64,000 nucleotides of DNA, taken from Nevskia sp964451925. GTDB taxonomy: Bacteria > Pseudomonadota > Gammaproteobacteria > Nevskiales > Nevskiaceae. The first letter of the stretch is position 1. Every line of letters begins with the position of its first letter. The stretch lies in contig CAYVKA010000003.1 in NCBI GenBank assembly GCA_964451925.1, positions 62,001 through 126,000 on the forward strand, given 5' to 3'. The notes under the pieces were generated by a model. That model was not told the DNA's origin. It saw only the letters and a list, made by a program, of their open reading frames with translations, and made no database searches. Position numbers and translations under genes: made by a program. Shown here piece after piece: positions 55,829-64,000 of this stretch.

Positions 55829-55851
55829 CGTTTACTCCTTCGTTGTCGAGA

Positions 55852-55924
55852 TGGGAATGGGGAATAGGGAATCGGGAATGGCAGGCAGTTTTTTCGATTG
55901 CCGATTCCCCATTCCCGATTCCCG
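55852..55924. repeat. intergenic inverted repeat of GGGAAT units
   Basis: Left arm: GGGAATGGGGAATAGGGAAT then CGGGAATGG (55853-55881). The right arm (55901-55924) is its partial reverse complement, CCGATTCCCCATTCCCGATT then CCCG. A 20-base spacer separates them. Such GGGAATCGGGAATGGGG-type arrays are widespread intergenic repeats in Xanthomonadales-like genomes. In RNA it forms a long hairpin between two genes of one operon, which may stabilise or attenuate the transcript. Confidence 0.7.
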
Positions 55925-56695
55925 CTAAGCCGTCATGCCGCCGTCGACGACCAGGTCGGAGCCGGTCATGTAGCTGGATTCGTCGGACGCCAGGAACAGC
56001 ACCGCCCTGGCGATCTCCTCCGGCCGGGCGAAGCGCCCCATCGGAATGCGCGCCAGCGTGCGCTCGACGAATACCTTGGCCTGCTCCGGCGGCAGGCTGG
56101 CCACGGCCGCGCCGACCATCTGCGTTTCGGCAAAACCCGGACAGACGCTGTTGATGCGGATGCTGTACCCGGCGCGGGCGCAGTGGATCGCGGCCGACTT
56201 GCTGAACAGGCGCACCCCGCCCTTGCTGGCGTTGTAGGCCGGGATCAGCGGTTCGCCGACCAGGCCCTCGATCGAGGCGATATTGACGATCGAGCCGCCG
56301 CGCGCCTTCATGCGCGCGATCGCCGCCTGCGTGCCGAGGAATACGCCGTCAAGGTTGACCGCCAGAGTCGCCTTCCAGTGCCGCAGGCTCTCCTTTTCCA
56401 CGTCGGCCAGCGCCGCCACGCCGGCGTTGTTGACCACCACGTCCAGCGCGCTCCAGGTGGCCGCGGCGCGGTCCAGCACCTCGTTCCACTGGCTCTCGCT
56501 GGTCACGTCCTGCGGCATGAAGCGCACCTCGTGGCCGAGCTTGCGCAGGCGCGCCGCCTCGGCCTCGCCGGCGGCGGCATCGACGTCGGTGATCAACACC
56601 CGCGCGCCTTCCTGCAGCAGCACCTCCGCCGCGGCCAGCCCGAGCCCGCGCGCGGCGCCGGTGACCACGCAGACCTTGCCTTGCACTCGTTTCAT
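55925..56695 (-). CDS. SDR family oxidoreductase
   Basis: A 256-residue classical SDR: TGAARGLGLAAAEVL cofactor loop, ITDVDAAAGEAE (an Asp after the second strand suggests NAD preference), VVNNAGVAALADV, Ser in VNIASIEGLVG, and the IPAYNASKGG Tyr/Lys pair; the C-terminus ends YMTGSDLVVDGGMTA. It probably oxidises a secondary alcohol to a ketone or acts on a hydroxyacyl-CoA. It lies between the synthetase and the DUF5938 gene; a second SDR (60095) is in the same operon. Confidence 0.88.
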   Translation of the reverse strand: MKRVQGKVCVVTGAARGLGLAAAEVLLQEGARVLITDVDAAAGEAEAARLRKLGHEVRFMPQDVTSESQWNEVLDRAAATWSALDVVVNNAGVAALADVEKESLRHWKATLAVNLDGVFLGTQAAIARMKARGGSIVNIASIEGLVGEPLIPAYNASKGGVRLFSKSAAIHCARAGYSIRINSVCPGFAETQMVGAAVASLPPEQAKVFVERTLARIPMGRFARPEEIARAVLFLASDESSYMTGSDLVVDGGMTA

Positions 56696-56728
56696 CGCCA
56701 GCTCCTCGTACTGTCGAGCGGAGGGGTG

Positions 56729-58765
56729 TCAGCCGCGCGCCGTTGCCAGCTGCGCGTCGTTCGGCCGCCACTGGTAGTCGATCGACTCCTGCGCGAAGCG
56801 CACGAAGTAGTCGATCGCATCAGGATTCATCATCGCGTCGCGGCTGGCGGCCTTCTCCAGCGGCCAGCCCATCAGGATCTTGCGCACCGGCACCTCCATC
56901 TTCTTGCCGGTCAGCGTGTACGGCACCGCCTCCACCGGGTACATGCGGTCCGGCACATGGCGCGGGCTGCAGTCGTTGCGCAGGCGCGCGGCAACCCGCT
57001 CGCGCAGCCCCTCGTCGAGCGTGAAACCCGGCTTGAGCTTGAGGAACAACGGCATGAAGAAGTGCCCGCCCGGCAGCTCGCAGCACACGATCAGGCTGTC
57101 CGCCACCTCCTCCACCTGCTCCACCGCGCGGTAGATCTCCGCGGTGCCGATGCGCACGCCATAGCGGTTCAGCGTCGAATCGGAGCGGCCATAGATGTAG
57201 CAGCCGCCGCGCTGGTTGATCTTGATGAAGTCACCGTGGCGCCAGACGCCCGGATAGACCTCGAAGTAGGACTCGCGATAGCGCTTGCCGCCGGTATCGT
57301 TCCAGAAGCGGATCGGCATCGACGGGAACGGGCTGGTCGCCACCAGCTCGCCCACTTCGTCGAACAGCTCCTTGCCGTCCTCGCTCCAGGCGTGCACGTC
57401 CATGCCGAGCATGCGCGTCTGGATTTCGCCGGCATGCACCGGCAGCAGCGGCACGGCGCCGACGAAGCCGCTGCACAGCTCGGTGCCGCCGGACTGGGAA
57501 GTGACCCACAGATCCTTCTTCACGCAGCGGTAGAACCAGTCGAAGGTCTCCGGCGTGGACGGCGCGCCGGCCACCAGCACGCCTTCCAGCCGTGACAGGT
57601 CGTACTGCTCGCCCGGCCGCAGGCCGGCCTTCTCCATCATCTGCACGTAGGTCGGGCTGGCGCCGAACGAGGTGGCGCCGGTATCCGCGGCCAGCTTCCA
57701 CAGGAAGTCCAGCGAGGGATAGGCCGGGTTGCCGTCGTACAGCACCGCCGCGGCGCCGGTGATCAGCGCGGCCAGCAACAGGTTCCACATCATCCAGCCG
57801 GTGGTGCTGTAGAAGAACATCACCGATTCCGGCCCCAGGTTGAGGTGGAAGTGCATCAGCTTGAGATGCTCCAGCAGCACGCCGGCGTGGCTGTGCACGA
57901 TGGCTTTGGGCAGCCCGGTGGTGCCTGAGGAAAACACGATCCACAAGGGATGGTCATATCCCACCCGCTCGTAGCGGAAGCGCTCGCGCGGCACCGCCTC
58001 GCGGTCCATCAGCCGCACCCAGGACACCGCATTGGGCAGGGCCTGCGGCACCTCGCCCCTGGGATTCAGGTACGGCAGCCAGATCACCCGCTCCAGCGTC
58101 GGCAGCTCGGCGACGATGCTGCGCACCTCGGTTTCGCGCCGGAACTCCTTGCCGCCGAAACGGTAGCCATCGGCGGCGAACAGCACCTTGGGCTGGATCT
58201 GGCTGAAGCGTTCGGTCACCGTCTTGACGCCGAACTCCGGCGCCGCCGAGGACCACACCGCGCCGATGGCGGTGGTGGCCATCATCGCCACCGCCGTCTC
58301 CGGCACGTTGGGCATGTAGGACACCACGCGGTCGCCCGGCACCACGCCCAGCGCGCGCAGCTGCGTCGCCAGGATGCGCACCTGCCGCCCCAGCTCGGCC
58401 CAGCTCATGCGCTCCAGCGGGCGGGTCTCGGTCAGGTGGTGGAACACGGTGCGCGATCCGTCGCGGGCCTCGGCGCGCAGCAGGTGTTCGGCATAGTTCA
58501 GGCGCGAGCCCTCGAACCACTTGGCCCCCGGCATCACGCGCCGGTCCAGCACCCGGTAGTAGGGCCGCTCGGAATGCACCTCGAAGTATTCCCAGATCGA
58601 GGCCCAGAAGCCCTCGATATCGCTCACCGACCAGCGCCACAGCGCGTCATAGTCGGCGAAGTCCTTGTCGCGCGTCCGCTTCAGCCAGCCCATGTAGCGC
58701 GCCAGGTTCGAGGCTTGCGCGAACTCGGGGCGCGGGGTCCACAGCAGCTCTCCTTCCTTGACCAT
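56729..58765 (-). CDS. acetoacetyl-CoA synthetase (acetoacetate-CoA ligase)
   Basis: The start is ATG 58765 (MVKEGELLWTPRPEFAQASN) behind AGGGAGA; the upstream open frame shadows the next gene. At 678 residues it has the acetoacetyl-CoA synthetase layout: YFEVHSERPYYRVLDRRVMP, the ATP loop WIVFSSGTTGLPKAIVHSHA, STTGWMMWNLLLAALITGAA, SQSGGTELCSGFVGAVPLLP and the hinge YGRSDSTLNRYGVRIGTAEI. It makes acetoacetyl-CoA or a related 3-oxoacyl-CoA from the free 3-oxoacid. With acetone-carboxylase-like subunits in the same operon this is the logical second step after ketone carboxylation. Confidence 0.9.
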   Translation of the reverse strand: MVKEGELLWTPRPEFAQASNLARYMGWLKRTRDKDFADYDALWRWSVSDIEGFWASIWEYFEVHSERPYYRVLDRRVMPGAKWFEGSRLNYAEHLLRAEARDGSRTVFHHLTETRPLERMSWAELGRQVRILATQLRALGVVPGDRVVSYMPNVPETAVAMMATTAIGAVWSSAAPEFGVKTVTERFSQIQPKVLFAADGYRFGGKEFRRETEVRSIVAELPTLERVIWLPYLNPRGEVPQALPNAVSWVRLMDREAVPRERFRYERVGYDHPLWIVFSSGTTGLPKAIVHSHAGVLLEHLKLMHFHLNLGPESVMFFYSTTGWMMWNLLLAALITGAAAVLYDGNPAYPSLDFLWKLAADTGATSFGASPTYVQMMEKAGLRPGEQYDLSRLEGVLVAGAPSTPETFDWFYRCVKKDLWVTSQSGGTELCSGFVGAVPLLPVHAGEIQTRMLGMDVHAWSEDGKELFDEVGELVATSPFPSMPIRFWNDTGGKRYRESYFEVYPGVWRHGDFIKINQRGGCYIYGRSDSTLNRYGVRIGTAEIYRAVEQVEEVADSLIVCCELPGGHFFMPLFLKLKPGFTLDEGLRERVAARLRNDCSPRHVPDRMYPVEAVPYTLTGKKMEVPVRKILMGWPLEKAASRDAMMNPDAIDYFVRFAQESIDYQWRPNDAQLATARG

Positions 58766-58776
58766 CGCTTGTCTCC

Positions 58777-59256
58777 CTAACGCACCGCGTAAACGTCGTA
58801 AGACACTTCGGACCGCGCGAAATCCACTGCGCCCACGCCGACGCAGTAAAGGCGCTGCAGCCACTGGTAGGCCGGGTGCGCGGTGCGCAGCCGCGGCCCG
58901 GTGCGCAGCGCCAGCGTCGGCGGCAGTTCACCGCGCAGGAAACGCTCGTATCCGTCTTCCCCCAGGTCGCCGATGCCCTGATACGCAACGTCGATCAGGG
59001 CGCCGTCCGCGGCCTCCATGGTGGTGCGCACGTCGAGCAGGCCGACGCCGTCGCGCCGCAGCAGGAAGCTGTCGGTGCCCACCGCCCGGACGCGTCCATC
59101 GAAGCGCGCGCCGCGCACACGGCCTCCGGTGATGTGGAAATTGACGCGGAGGCCCTCGGCAACAGGCCCGATCACTTCAGGCGGCGCCTGCAGGGTGGCG
59201 CTGTACGAGAACAGGTGCTCCATCTTGTAGTCGAACATCGGCTTCCCCGTTTCCAT
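58777..59256 (-). CDS. DUF3237 domain protein
   Basis: A 159-residue protein with the DUF3237 core: IGPVAEGLRVNFHITGGRVR, GTDSFLLRRDGVGLLDVRTT, ADGALIDVAYQGIGDLGEDG and the late YQWLQRLYCVGVGAVDF. The fold is a small beta barrel. Family members occur beside catabolic genes for ketones, steroids and aromatic compounds and may bind or isomerise small ligands. It lies between the synthetase (11 bp) and an uncharacterised gene (3 bp). No catalytic residues can be named with confidence. Confidence 0.85.
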   Translation of the reverse strand: METGKPMFDYKMEHLFSYSATLQAPPEVIGPVAEGLRVNFHITGGRVRGARFDGRVRAVGTDSFLLRRDGVGLLDVRTTMEAADGALIDVAYQGIGDLGEDGYERFLRGELPPTLALRTGPRLRTAHPAYQWLQRLYCVGVGAVDFARSEVSYDVYAVR

Positions 59257-59259
59257 GGC

Positions 59260-60087
59260 TCAGCGCAGCGACGACAGCCGGTCCAGCACGCCTTCCGGCA
59301 TCGCTTCCGCCGGAATTTCGGCGTAGCGGAATCCGCCCGGCGGACAGGGCGGCGGCGCCTCGCCGCCCCAGAACCCGGCCGCCACCACCACGCCGGTCAT
59401 CCGGCCGGAGATGGGCTGCGGGGCGATGACAAAGCCACCGCCGGGCGCAGGCGGATGCGCCGCCACCGGCAACTGCGCCCCCAGTTCCCAACGGTAGTGC
59501 GCGGCGACGTTGAACACCGGCTGGTACAGCTGCAGCTGTTCGTCCGACGCGGGCTCGGACGCCGCGCTCTCCCGCAGCAGCAGGCCGTCGATGCCGCAAT
59601 CGGCGAACGCGCGCAGAAAATCGGCGATATAGGCCGCCGCGCTGTCCACCGCGTCATCGTCGACTTCGATCCCCTCGCCCGGCAGCGCCTGGGCCGCTGC
59701 CTGCGCCAGCCACAGGCGCGGCGACGGCAGCAGCAGGAACAGCGGCTGCCTGGGGAAGCTGGCACGCAGCGCGCCGACCAGACCGCCCAGGTAGGCGCGC
59801 AACGCTTCATCGGCCAGCAGGGTCTTCAGCGGATACACCGCCCGGCGCCTGGCGCCCATCGCCGCCTTCAGTTCGGCGTGCCGTTCGAGCCAGCGCTCGC
59901 TCACCAGGTCCAGCGGCAGCGCCACCACATCGGACTTGAGCAGGCTCTGCGCCTTGCGCATCCAGCCGATCAAAGCGTCGGTATCGAGCCAGGGCACACT
60001 GCCGTTGGCCAGCAGCGCGCCGGCGTAAGCCGTGTAGTCCAGCCACAGGCACGGGCCTTCGGCGATGCGATCGCGCAATGCAGGCAT
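59260..60087 (-). CDS. uncharacterised operon protein, 275 aa
   Basis: ATG 60087 (MPALRDRIAEGPCLWLDYTA) gives 275 residues; an ATG at 60114 would overlap the SDR upstream. The protein is soluble, with LKSDVVALPLDLVSERWLER, PLFLLLPSPRLWLAQAAAQA and AAYIADFLRAFADCGIDGLL, suggesting an alpha/beta barrel reminiscent of uroporphyrinogen decarboxylase-like folds. No family is recognised with confidence. It is packed between two operon genes, so a pathway-specific role is likely. It is too long for, and unlike, the acetone carboxylase gamma subunit. Confidence 0.7.
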   Translation of the reverse strand: MPALRDRIAEGPCLWLDYTAYAGALLANGSVPWLDTDALIGWMRKAQSLLKSDVVALPLDLVSERWLERHAELKAAMGARRRAVYPLKTLLADEALRAYLGGLVGALRASFPRQPLFLLLPSPRLWLAQAAAQALPGEGIEVDDDAVDSAAAYIADFLRAFADCGIDGLLLRESAASEPASDEQLQLYQPVFNVAAHYRWELGAQLPVAAHPPAPGGGFVIAPQPISGRMTGVVVAAGFWGGEAPPPCPPGGFRYAEIPAEAMPEGVLDRLSSLR

Positions 60088-60094
60088 GGCAGGC

Positions 60095-60913
60095 TCAGGC
60101 GGCGGTGTAGCCACCGTCCGGCACCAGCTCGGTACCGGTCACCCATTTCGAAGCCGCAGAAGCCAGGTACAACACCGCCGCCGCCACGTCGGAAGGCTCG
60201 CCGAAATGCCCCATGGGATGCGCCGCCTTCATCGCGGCGGCAGCCGTATCCGCGTCCGGCGCCAGCTTCAGTTCCACCAGATGCTTGATGAAATTGTCGC
60301 CCATATCGGTGCCGACGATGGCGGGATGCACCGAGTTGACGCGGATGCCGGTCTGCAGCTGGGCGCATTCCACCGCGGCAGCCTTGGTCAGCAGGCGTAC
60401 CGCGCCCTTGGAGGCGTGATAAGCGATGTGCCCGGTGGTGCCGACCAGGCCGGCGGCCGAGGACATGTTGACGATGGAGCCGCCGCGTCCCGAGCTGCCG
60501 CCCGGCGACATGGCGCGCACCGCGTGCTTGAGACCGAGGAACACGCCGTTGACGTTGACGTTCATGACGTTGCTGAAATCCTGCAGCGTGCACTGCGACA
60601 GCAGCGCCGCGGTCTCGATGCCGGCGTTGTTGACCAGCACTTCCAGCGGTCCGAATTCCTTCTCGGCCCGGGCGATGGCGGCCTGCCACTGCGCCTCATC
60701 GGTGACGTCGTGCGTGAAGAAGGCGGCTTTGCCGCCGGCGCGCCGGATGCGCTCCACCGTCTCCTGGCCGGCCCGCTCCAGGATGTCGGTGATCAGCACG
60801 CTGGCGCCGGCCTGGGCCAGCGCCTCGGCGATGGCCGCACCGATGCCGCGGGCGGCGCCGCTGACCAGGGCGCTCTTGCCATCCAGGCGGAACAGCTTGC
60901 CGTAGTCGATCAT
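60095..60913 (-). CDS. SDR family oxidoreductase
   Basis: A 272-residue classical SDR: SGAARGIGAAIAEALAQAGA, ITDILERAGQET (Asp favouring NAD), LVNNAGIETAALL, Ser in VNMSSAAGLVG, IAYHASKGAVRLL, and the C-terminus WVTGTELVPDGGYTAA. It directly follows the carboxylase alpha gene, so it may produce the ketone substrate by oxidising a secondary alcohol. This is inference from position. Confidence 0.88.
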   Translation of the reverse strand: MIDYGKLFRLDGKSALVSGAARGIGAAIAEALAQAGASVLITDILERAGQETVERIRRAGGKAAFFTHDVTDEAQWQAAIARAEKEFGPLEVLVNNAGIETAALLSQCTLQDFSNVMNVNVNGVFLGLKHAVRAMSPGGSSGRGGSIVNMSSAAGLVGTTGHIAYHASKGAVRLLTKAAAVECAQLQTGIRVNSVHPAIVGTDMGDNFIKHLVELKLAPDADTAAAAMKAAHPMGHFGEPSDVAAAVLYLASAASKWVTGTELVPDGGYTAA

Positions 60914-60952
60914 CTTCTCCTCCCTCGTGTTTTATGAATGCGGCAGCAACGT

Positions 60953-63217
60953 CTATTTCCTGCCGGCGCTGAGCGCCGCCACCTGCGCCTCCAGTTCGGC
61001 GATGCGCAGATCCTTGGGATTGAGCATGAAAGCGCCCTGCAGCTTGTCGGCGTCCATCTTGATGCGCTGGCCGGCGGTGCTGGCGTAGATTTCCTGCGGA
61101 TTGTCCCAGCTGCCGAAATACGGCACGCTGGCCGGCGGCTCGGCCTTGACCCATTCCTTGCAGAACTGGTCGAACGGCTTGCCCCGGGCGATGCGCTCCT
61201 TGCGGTAGGCGTTGCGCAGCGCAGCCGTGGCGTCCTCGTCGACCAGCAGGGTCTTCTCGTCATAGACCACCTTGTAGATGTCGCGCGCCAGGTCGTGCGA
61301 CATCAGGTCTTCGCGCAGATCCTTCATCACCAGCTCGGGATCGCGCTCCAGCACGTCACCGTAACCGCCGCCGCTGCCCTGGCAGATCATGTAGATCTCG
61401 CCTTCCTGGCACAGCTCGAAGGTCATGCCCATGTCCTGGCTGGTGTACTTGCCGCCGGGAATCGGCTGCTCGTTCATCAGCCGCACCATGTCGAACTCCT
61501 CGATCAGCTTGGGATGGTCGCGCAGCACTTCGAAGACGTTGACCCCCTTGATCTTGCACAGCTGGTAGGCCGGGCAGGAATAACCGCCGAACAGGCCCTG
61601 CGCCGACGAGAACAGCGAGCCTTCGCAGCCGGTCATGAAGCCCCACAGGTTGGAATTGCGCACCGTGGCGATCTGCTCGTAGCCCATGCCGCCGCGGTAC
61701 TTGCCGAAGCCGATGCGGTCCTTGGCCAAGCGCTGCGCGCCAAGACGGATGATCGGCGTGTCCTCCTCGTTGATCTCGTGTTCGCCGGAATCGGCCATGA
61801 AGCCGAACACCGGCGACACGGAGTGCTCGCCGTCGGCGTCGGAGCGCGCCCCCTGCCCCATGCCGTTGATGTCGGAGCAGAAGTTTCCGGTGACATCGCC
61901 GTGCTGGGTCAGGCCGCCGTAGATGAAGGTGGCCGCCTGGTCGTACTGCTGCGCGATCACCGCCGAATAGCGGTGCGGCAGGCTGTAATTGAGCTTGTTC
62001 ATCGGGATGGTCCAGATGACGCAGGCCTTGAACAGCGGCATCAGGCTCATCGCCTGCGGCATCTCGCCCTCGGCGTCGAGGATCGAGTTGCGGTCGGAGA
62101 CGATCTCGATCGGCGACAGCACCGCCATGGTGTGCGGCAGGTCCGGCCAGATGTTCTGCAGCAGGCCGGTGCACAGCGCCGCCTTGAACGAAGCGATGTT
62201 GGTGTTGACCGAACGGTTGAGGAACTGCGGCGCGGAGCCGCGGAAGTCCATGATCATGCGGTCGCCCTTGACGGTCAGCGCCAGGCTGATCTTCTGGATG
62301 CAGTTCTCGCGCAGCGAGGAATCCATGAAGGCGTTGACCCGGGTGGTGCCGTCCGGCAGCTCGCTGATGCGGCGGCGCATCTCGACTTCGACATCCTCCA
62401 GGTGGCTGCGCAGGGTGCCGATCAGCGCCTCCTTGCCGAACTGGTCGAGGATCGAAATGATGCGCTCGCGCAGGCGCATCACCGCGTGCAGCTTGACCTT
62501 CATATCCTCCAGCTGCAGCTTGGGGTCGCGCACCGAGTTCTGCAGGAAGGTCACCAGGTCGCGCTTGAGCTGGAAGTTCTCCACCACCTTGAAGGGCGAC
62601 ATCTTGATGCCCTCGTCGTACTTGCTCTCCGCCGCCGCCGGCATGCCGCCCGGCTCGCAGGCGCCGTTCTCGCCCTCATGGATGGTGGACGACAGCCAGC
62701 ACACCAGCTCGCCCTTGTAGAACAGCGGCATCATCATCGACTGGTCGGTGTTGTGGATGCCGCCGTAGCGGGCGTCGTTGTGGATGAAGCCGTCGCCGTC
62801 CTTGATGCCGACGGTCGGGTCGTCGGTCCAGTACTTGATGATGAACTTGATCGGGTAGAAGCAGCAGGCGGCGAAGGCGATGATGCCGTGCGGCGCGATC
62901 ATCGCCAGGTCGCCGCTGTTGGTGAAGATGCCGGTGACCAGGTCGCCCCACTTGGCGCCTGGCGCGGCGCCCATCTGGTTGACCATCTGGAAGGCTTCGG
63001 ACAGCGCGGCGTTGATCAGGCCGCGGATATGGTGCACCTGATGCACATCCAGGCCTTTCTTCAGGATCTCGTCCTCGCGCGCGGTGCGCGGCGCGATGCT
63101 GTGGTTGCGCATCACCTCCGGGTCCGGCCCGAGGAACAGGCGGTTGTCGGCGAGGAAGCTGTCCAGCAGCGCCTGCTCTTCCTTGGGCAGGGTCTTCTTG
63201 TTCAGGAAGTCGTTCAT
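60953..63217 (-). CDS. acetone carboxylase alpha subunit-like (hydantoinase B/oxoprolinase family)
   Basis: A 754-residue HyuB-type protein in the acetone carboxylase alpha (AcxB) size class. Blocks such as LVTGIFTNSGDLAMIAPHGI, KFIIKYWTDDPTVGIKDGDG, IHNDARYGGIHNTDQSMMMP, STIHEGENGACEPGGMPAAA and TCTGSGGGYGDVLER-like ICQGSGGGYGDVLERDPEL are characteristic of the carboxylase branch rather than hydantoinases. The family carboxylates ketones using ATP, in complex with a HyuA-type beta subunit, encoded just upstream. The usual small zinc-containing gamma subunit is not seen in this window. Confidence 0.85.
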   Translation of the reverse strand: MNDFLNKKTLPKEEQALLDSFLADNRLFLGPDPEVMRNHSIAPRTAREDEILKKGLDVHQVHHIRGLINAALSEAFQMVNQMGAAPGAKWGDLVTGIFTNSGDLAMIAPHGIIAFAACCFYPIKFIIKYWTDDPTVGIKDGDGFIHNDARYGGIHNTDQSMMMPLFYKGELVCWLSSTIHEGENGACEPGGMPAAAESKYDEGIKMSPFKVVENFQLKRDLVTFLQNSVRDPKLQLEDMKVKLHAVMRLRERIISILDQFGKEALIGTLRSHLEDVEVEMRRRISELPDGTTRVNAFMDSSLRENCIQKISLALTVKGDRMIMDFRGSAPQFLNRSVNTNIASFKAALCTGLLQNIWPDLPHTMAVLSPIEIVSDRNSILDAEGEMPQAMSLMPLFKACVIWTIPMNKLNYSLPHRYSAVIAQQYDQAATFIYGGLTQHGDVTGNFCSDINGMGQGARSDADGEHSVSPVFGFMADSGEHEINEEDTPIIRLGAQRLAKDRIGFGKYRGGMGYEQIATVRNSNLWGFMTGCEGSLFSSAQGLFGGYSCPAYQLCKIKGVNVFEVLRDHPKLIEEFDMVRLMNEQPIPGGKYTSQDMGMTFELCQEGEIYMICQGSGGGYGDVLERDPELVMKDLREDLMSHDLARDIYKVVYDEKTLLVDEDATAALRNAYRKERIARGKPFDQFCKEWVKAEPPASVPYFGSWDNPQEIYASTAGQRIKMDADKLQGAFMLNPKDLRIAELEAQVAALSAGRK

Positions 63218-63236
63218 GCTCGTAATCCTCGATTGA

Positions 63237-64000
63237 TCAATGACCGCCGCGGGTGAACCAGACGGCGCCCTGCGCCGCGGCGTAGAAACGCCAGCCCGGT
63301 TCGATCAGGTAGCTGGTGGCCCGGGTGGTGACCAGCGCCGGGCCCTCGATGCGCGTGCCTTCGGCCAGGGCGCGCTCGTCGTACAGGCGCGTTTCCAGAG
63401 GCTTGTCGTGGCCGACGAAGTGGCAGGAGCGTGTACCCACCGACTCCGCTGCCCTGCCGGCGCCACCCTCGTCCTTGATGCCGGCGAACTGCACCGTGCT
63501 CTGCTCGACATAGGAGCAGACGCGGACCGTGTTGATGCGCACGCCGGCTTCGGGCGACTGGCTGCCCTCGCCAAAGCGCTCGCCGTAACGCTGGTGGAAC
63601 TCGTTGATCAGGCGCAGCACGTCGCGCTGGCTCTCCAGGCGCTTCAGCTCCGTCACCACCGCGGTCTGCACGCGCTGGTTGCCGTAGCGCATGTCGATCT
63701 CCAGGCGGTAGCGGATGTCGGCGGCGAGGAAGCCCTGGCGCAGCAGATCCTCGCGGCCGCGCCGCTCCAGTTCCTCGACGTTGCGGTTGAATGCTTCGTA
63801 GTCGGAGAAGAAGGTCTTGGTATTGGCGTCGAACAGCACGGTCCAGGTGCTGATCTCGTGGATGTGCATCTGGTTCATGTTGCCGGCGCCCACCGCGGAG
63901 AACACCGAGGAGAACGGCGGCGCCAGCACCCGGTCCACGCCCAGCACGTTGGCGATGCCGCAGGCATGCAGCGGGCCGTTGCCGCCGTACGCCAGCAGCG
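63237..64000 (-). CDS. acetone carboxylase beta subunit-like (hydantoinase A family), C-terminal part
   Basis: Open to the right edge; about 254 C-terminal residues are visible. LLAYGGNGPLHACGIANVLG followed by VLAPPFSSVFSAVGAGNMNQ is the C-terminal ASKHA-type ATPase signature of HyuA and acetone carboxylase beta subunits, and the rest (VEELERRGREDLLRQGFLAA, RYRLEIDMRYGNQRVQTAVV, EGPALVTTRATSYLIEPGWR) follows the family. It lies 19 bp upstream of the alpha gene and forms the ATP-using partner. The N-terminal two thirds lie outside the window. Confidence 0.85.
   Translation of the reverse strand, partial: LLAYGGNGPLHACGIANVLGVDRVLAPPFSSVFSAVGAGNMNQMHIHEISTWTVLFDANTKTFFSDYEAFNRNVEELERRGREDLLRQGFLAADIRYRLEIDMRYGNQRVQTAVVTELKRLESQRDVLRLINEFHQRYGERFGEGSQSPEAGVRINTVRVCSYVEQSTVQFAGIKDEGGAGRAAESVGTRSCHFVGHDKPLETRLYDERALAEGTRIEGPALVTTRATSYLIEPGWRFYAAAQGAVWFTRGGH

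Noticed and set aside
60938..63256. Plus-strand frame of 772 codons antisense to the carboxylase alpha gene
   Set aside because: It is a third-position GC shadow, rich in His, Arg, Leu and Val, with no motif, while the minus strand has clear family blocks.
1..64000. CRISPR arrays, rRNA genes and insertion sequences
   Set aside because: No regularly spaced repeats, no rRNA-like segments and no transposase motifs were seen on either strand.

Overview
The window looks like a high-GC proteobacterial chromosome, most likely a gammaproteobacterium of the Nevskiales/Xanthomonadales type. This is inferred from two TonB-dependent receptors, pqqB, a dif-type XerCD site, a GGGAATCGGGAATGG-type intergenic inverted repeat and broad acyl-CoA catabolism. 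No rRNA or tRNA gene is visible, so the taxonomy is soft.

Positions 1-14,600 are a catabolic island for an alicyclic or branched carboxylic acid. A minus-strand operon (5' end at 6271) encodes acyl-CoA dehydrogenase, enoyl-CoA hydratase, two-domain 3-hydroxyacyl-CoA dehydrogenase, thiolase, a crotonase and a second acyl-CoA dehydrogenase that runs off the left edge. A divergent plus-strand operon encodes a FadH/old-yellow-enzyme reductase, an acyl-CoA ligase, a BadH-like dehydrogenase, a clear BadI-like ring-opening hydrolase, an alpha/beta hydrolase and a MarR-type regulator (BadR-like by context). An outer-membrane Phenol_MetA_deg-like protein faces the regulator across a hairpin. The same AT-rich 22-bp motif occurs twice between the divergent operons and once upstream of the outer-membrane gene, which suggests one operator for the regulon.

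Positions 14,600-25,600 are an accessory island with visibly different base composition. It holds a Pycsar-type antiphage locus with two class III cyclases around a three-helix PycTM-like effector, then a DUF2513 protein, a tyrosine recombinase, a KfrA-like coiled-coil protein with a palindromic operator, a DEDD-type exonuclease, a NIF/CTD-type HAD phosphatase and a second, larger KfrA-like protein.

Positions 25,639-47,057 are an integrated element of about 21.4 kb. It is bounded on the left by a 28-bp site that matches Escherichia coli dif at 22 of 28 positions and on the right by a half-degenerate copy with the same TATATA centre. Apart from one plus-strand HTH/DUF3653-like gene at the left end, all its roughly 45 genes are packed head to tail on the minus strand. 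They include an HUH rolling-circle replication protein, small Cys-rich and basic early proteins, a D12 adenine methylase, a transglutaminase-like protein, about a dozen short proteins each with one membrane span, a very basic NPR-motif protein, two adjacent jelly-roll capsid candidates, a LamG-type protein, two lytic transglycosylases and a beta-propeller-like protein. No terminase, portal, tail or packaging ATPase can be recognised. I interpret it as a dif-integrating, tailless, probably membrane-containing phage of an unfamiliar type, or a satellite of one.

Positions 47,100-64,000 return to chromosomal genes: a small membrane protein, a solitary pqqB, two TonB-dependent receptors, an EamA transporter, and a minus-strand operon for ketone metabolism. 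That operon holds acetone-carboxylase-like beta (partial) and alpha subunits, two SDRs, a DUF3237 protein, acetoacetyl-CoA synthetase and a DUF5938/saccharopine-dehydrogenase-like protein. Carboxylation of a ketone followed by CoA activation of the resulting 3-oxoacid is the simplest reading.
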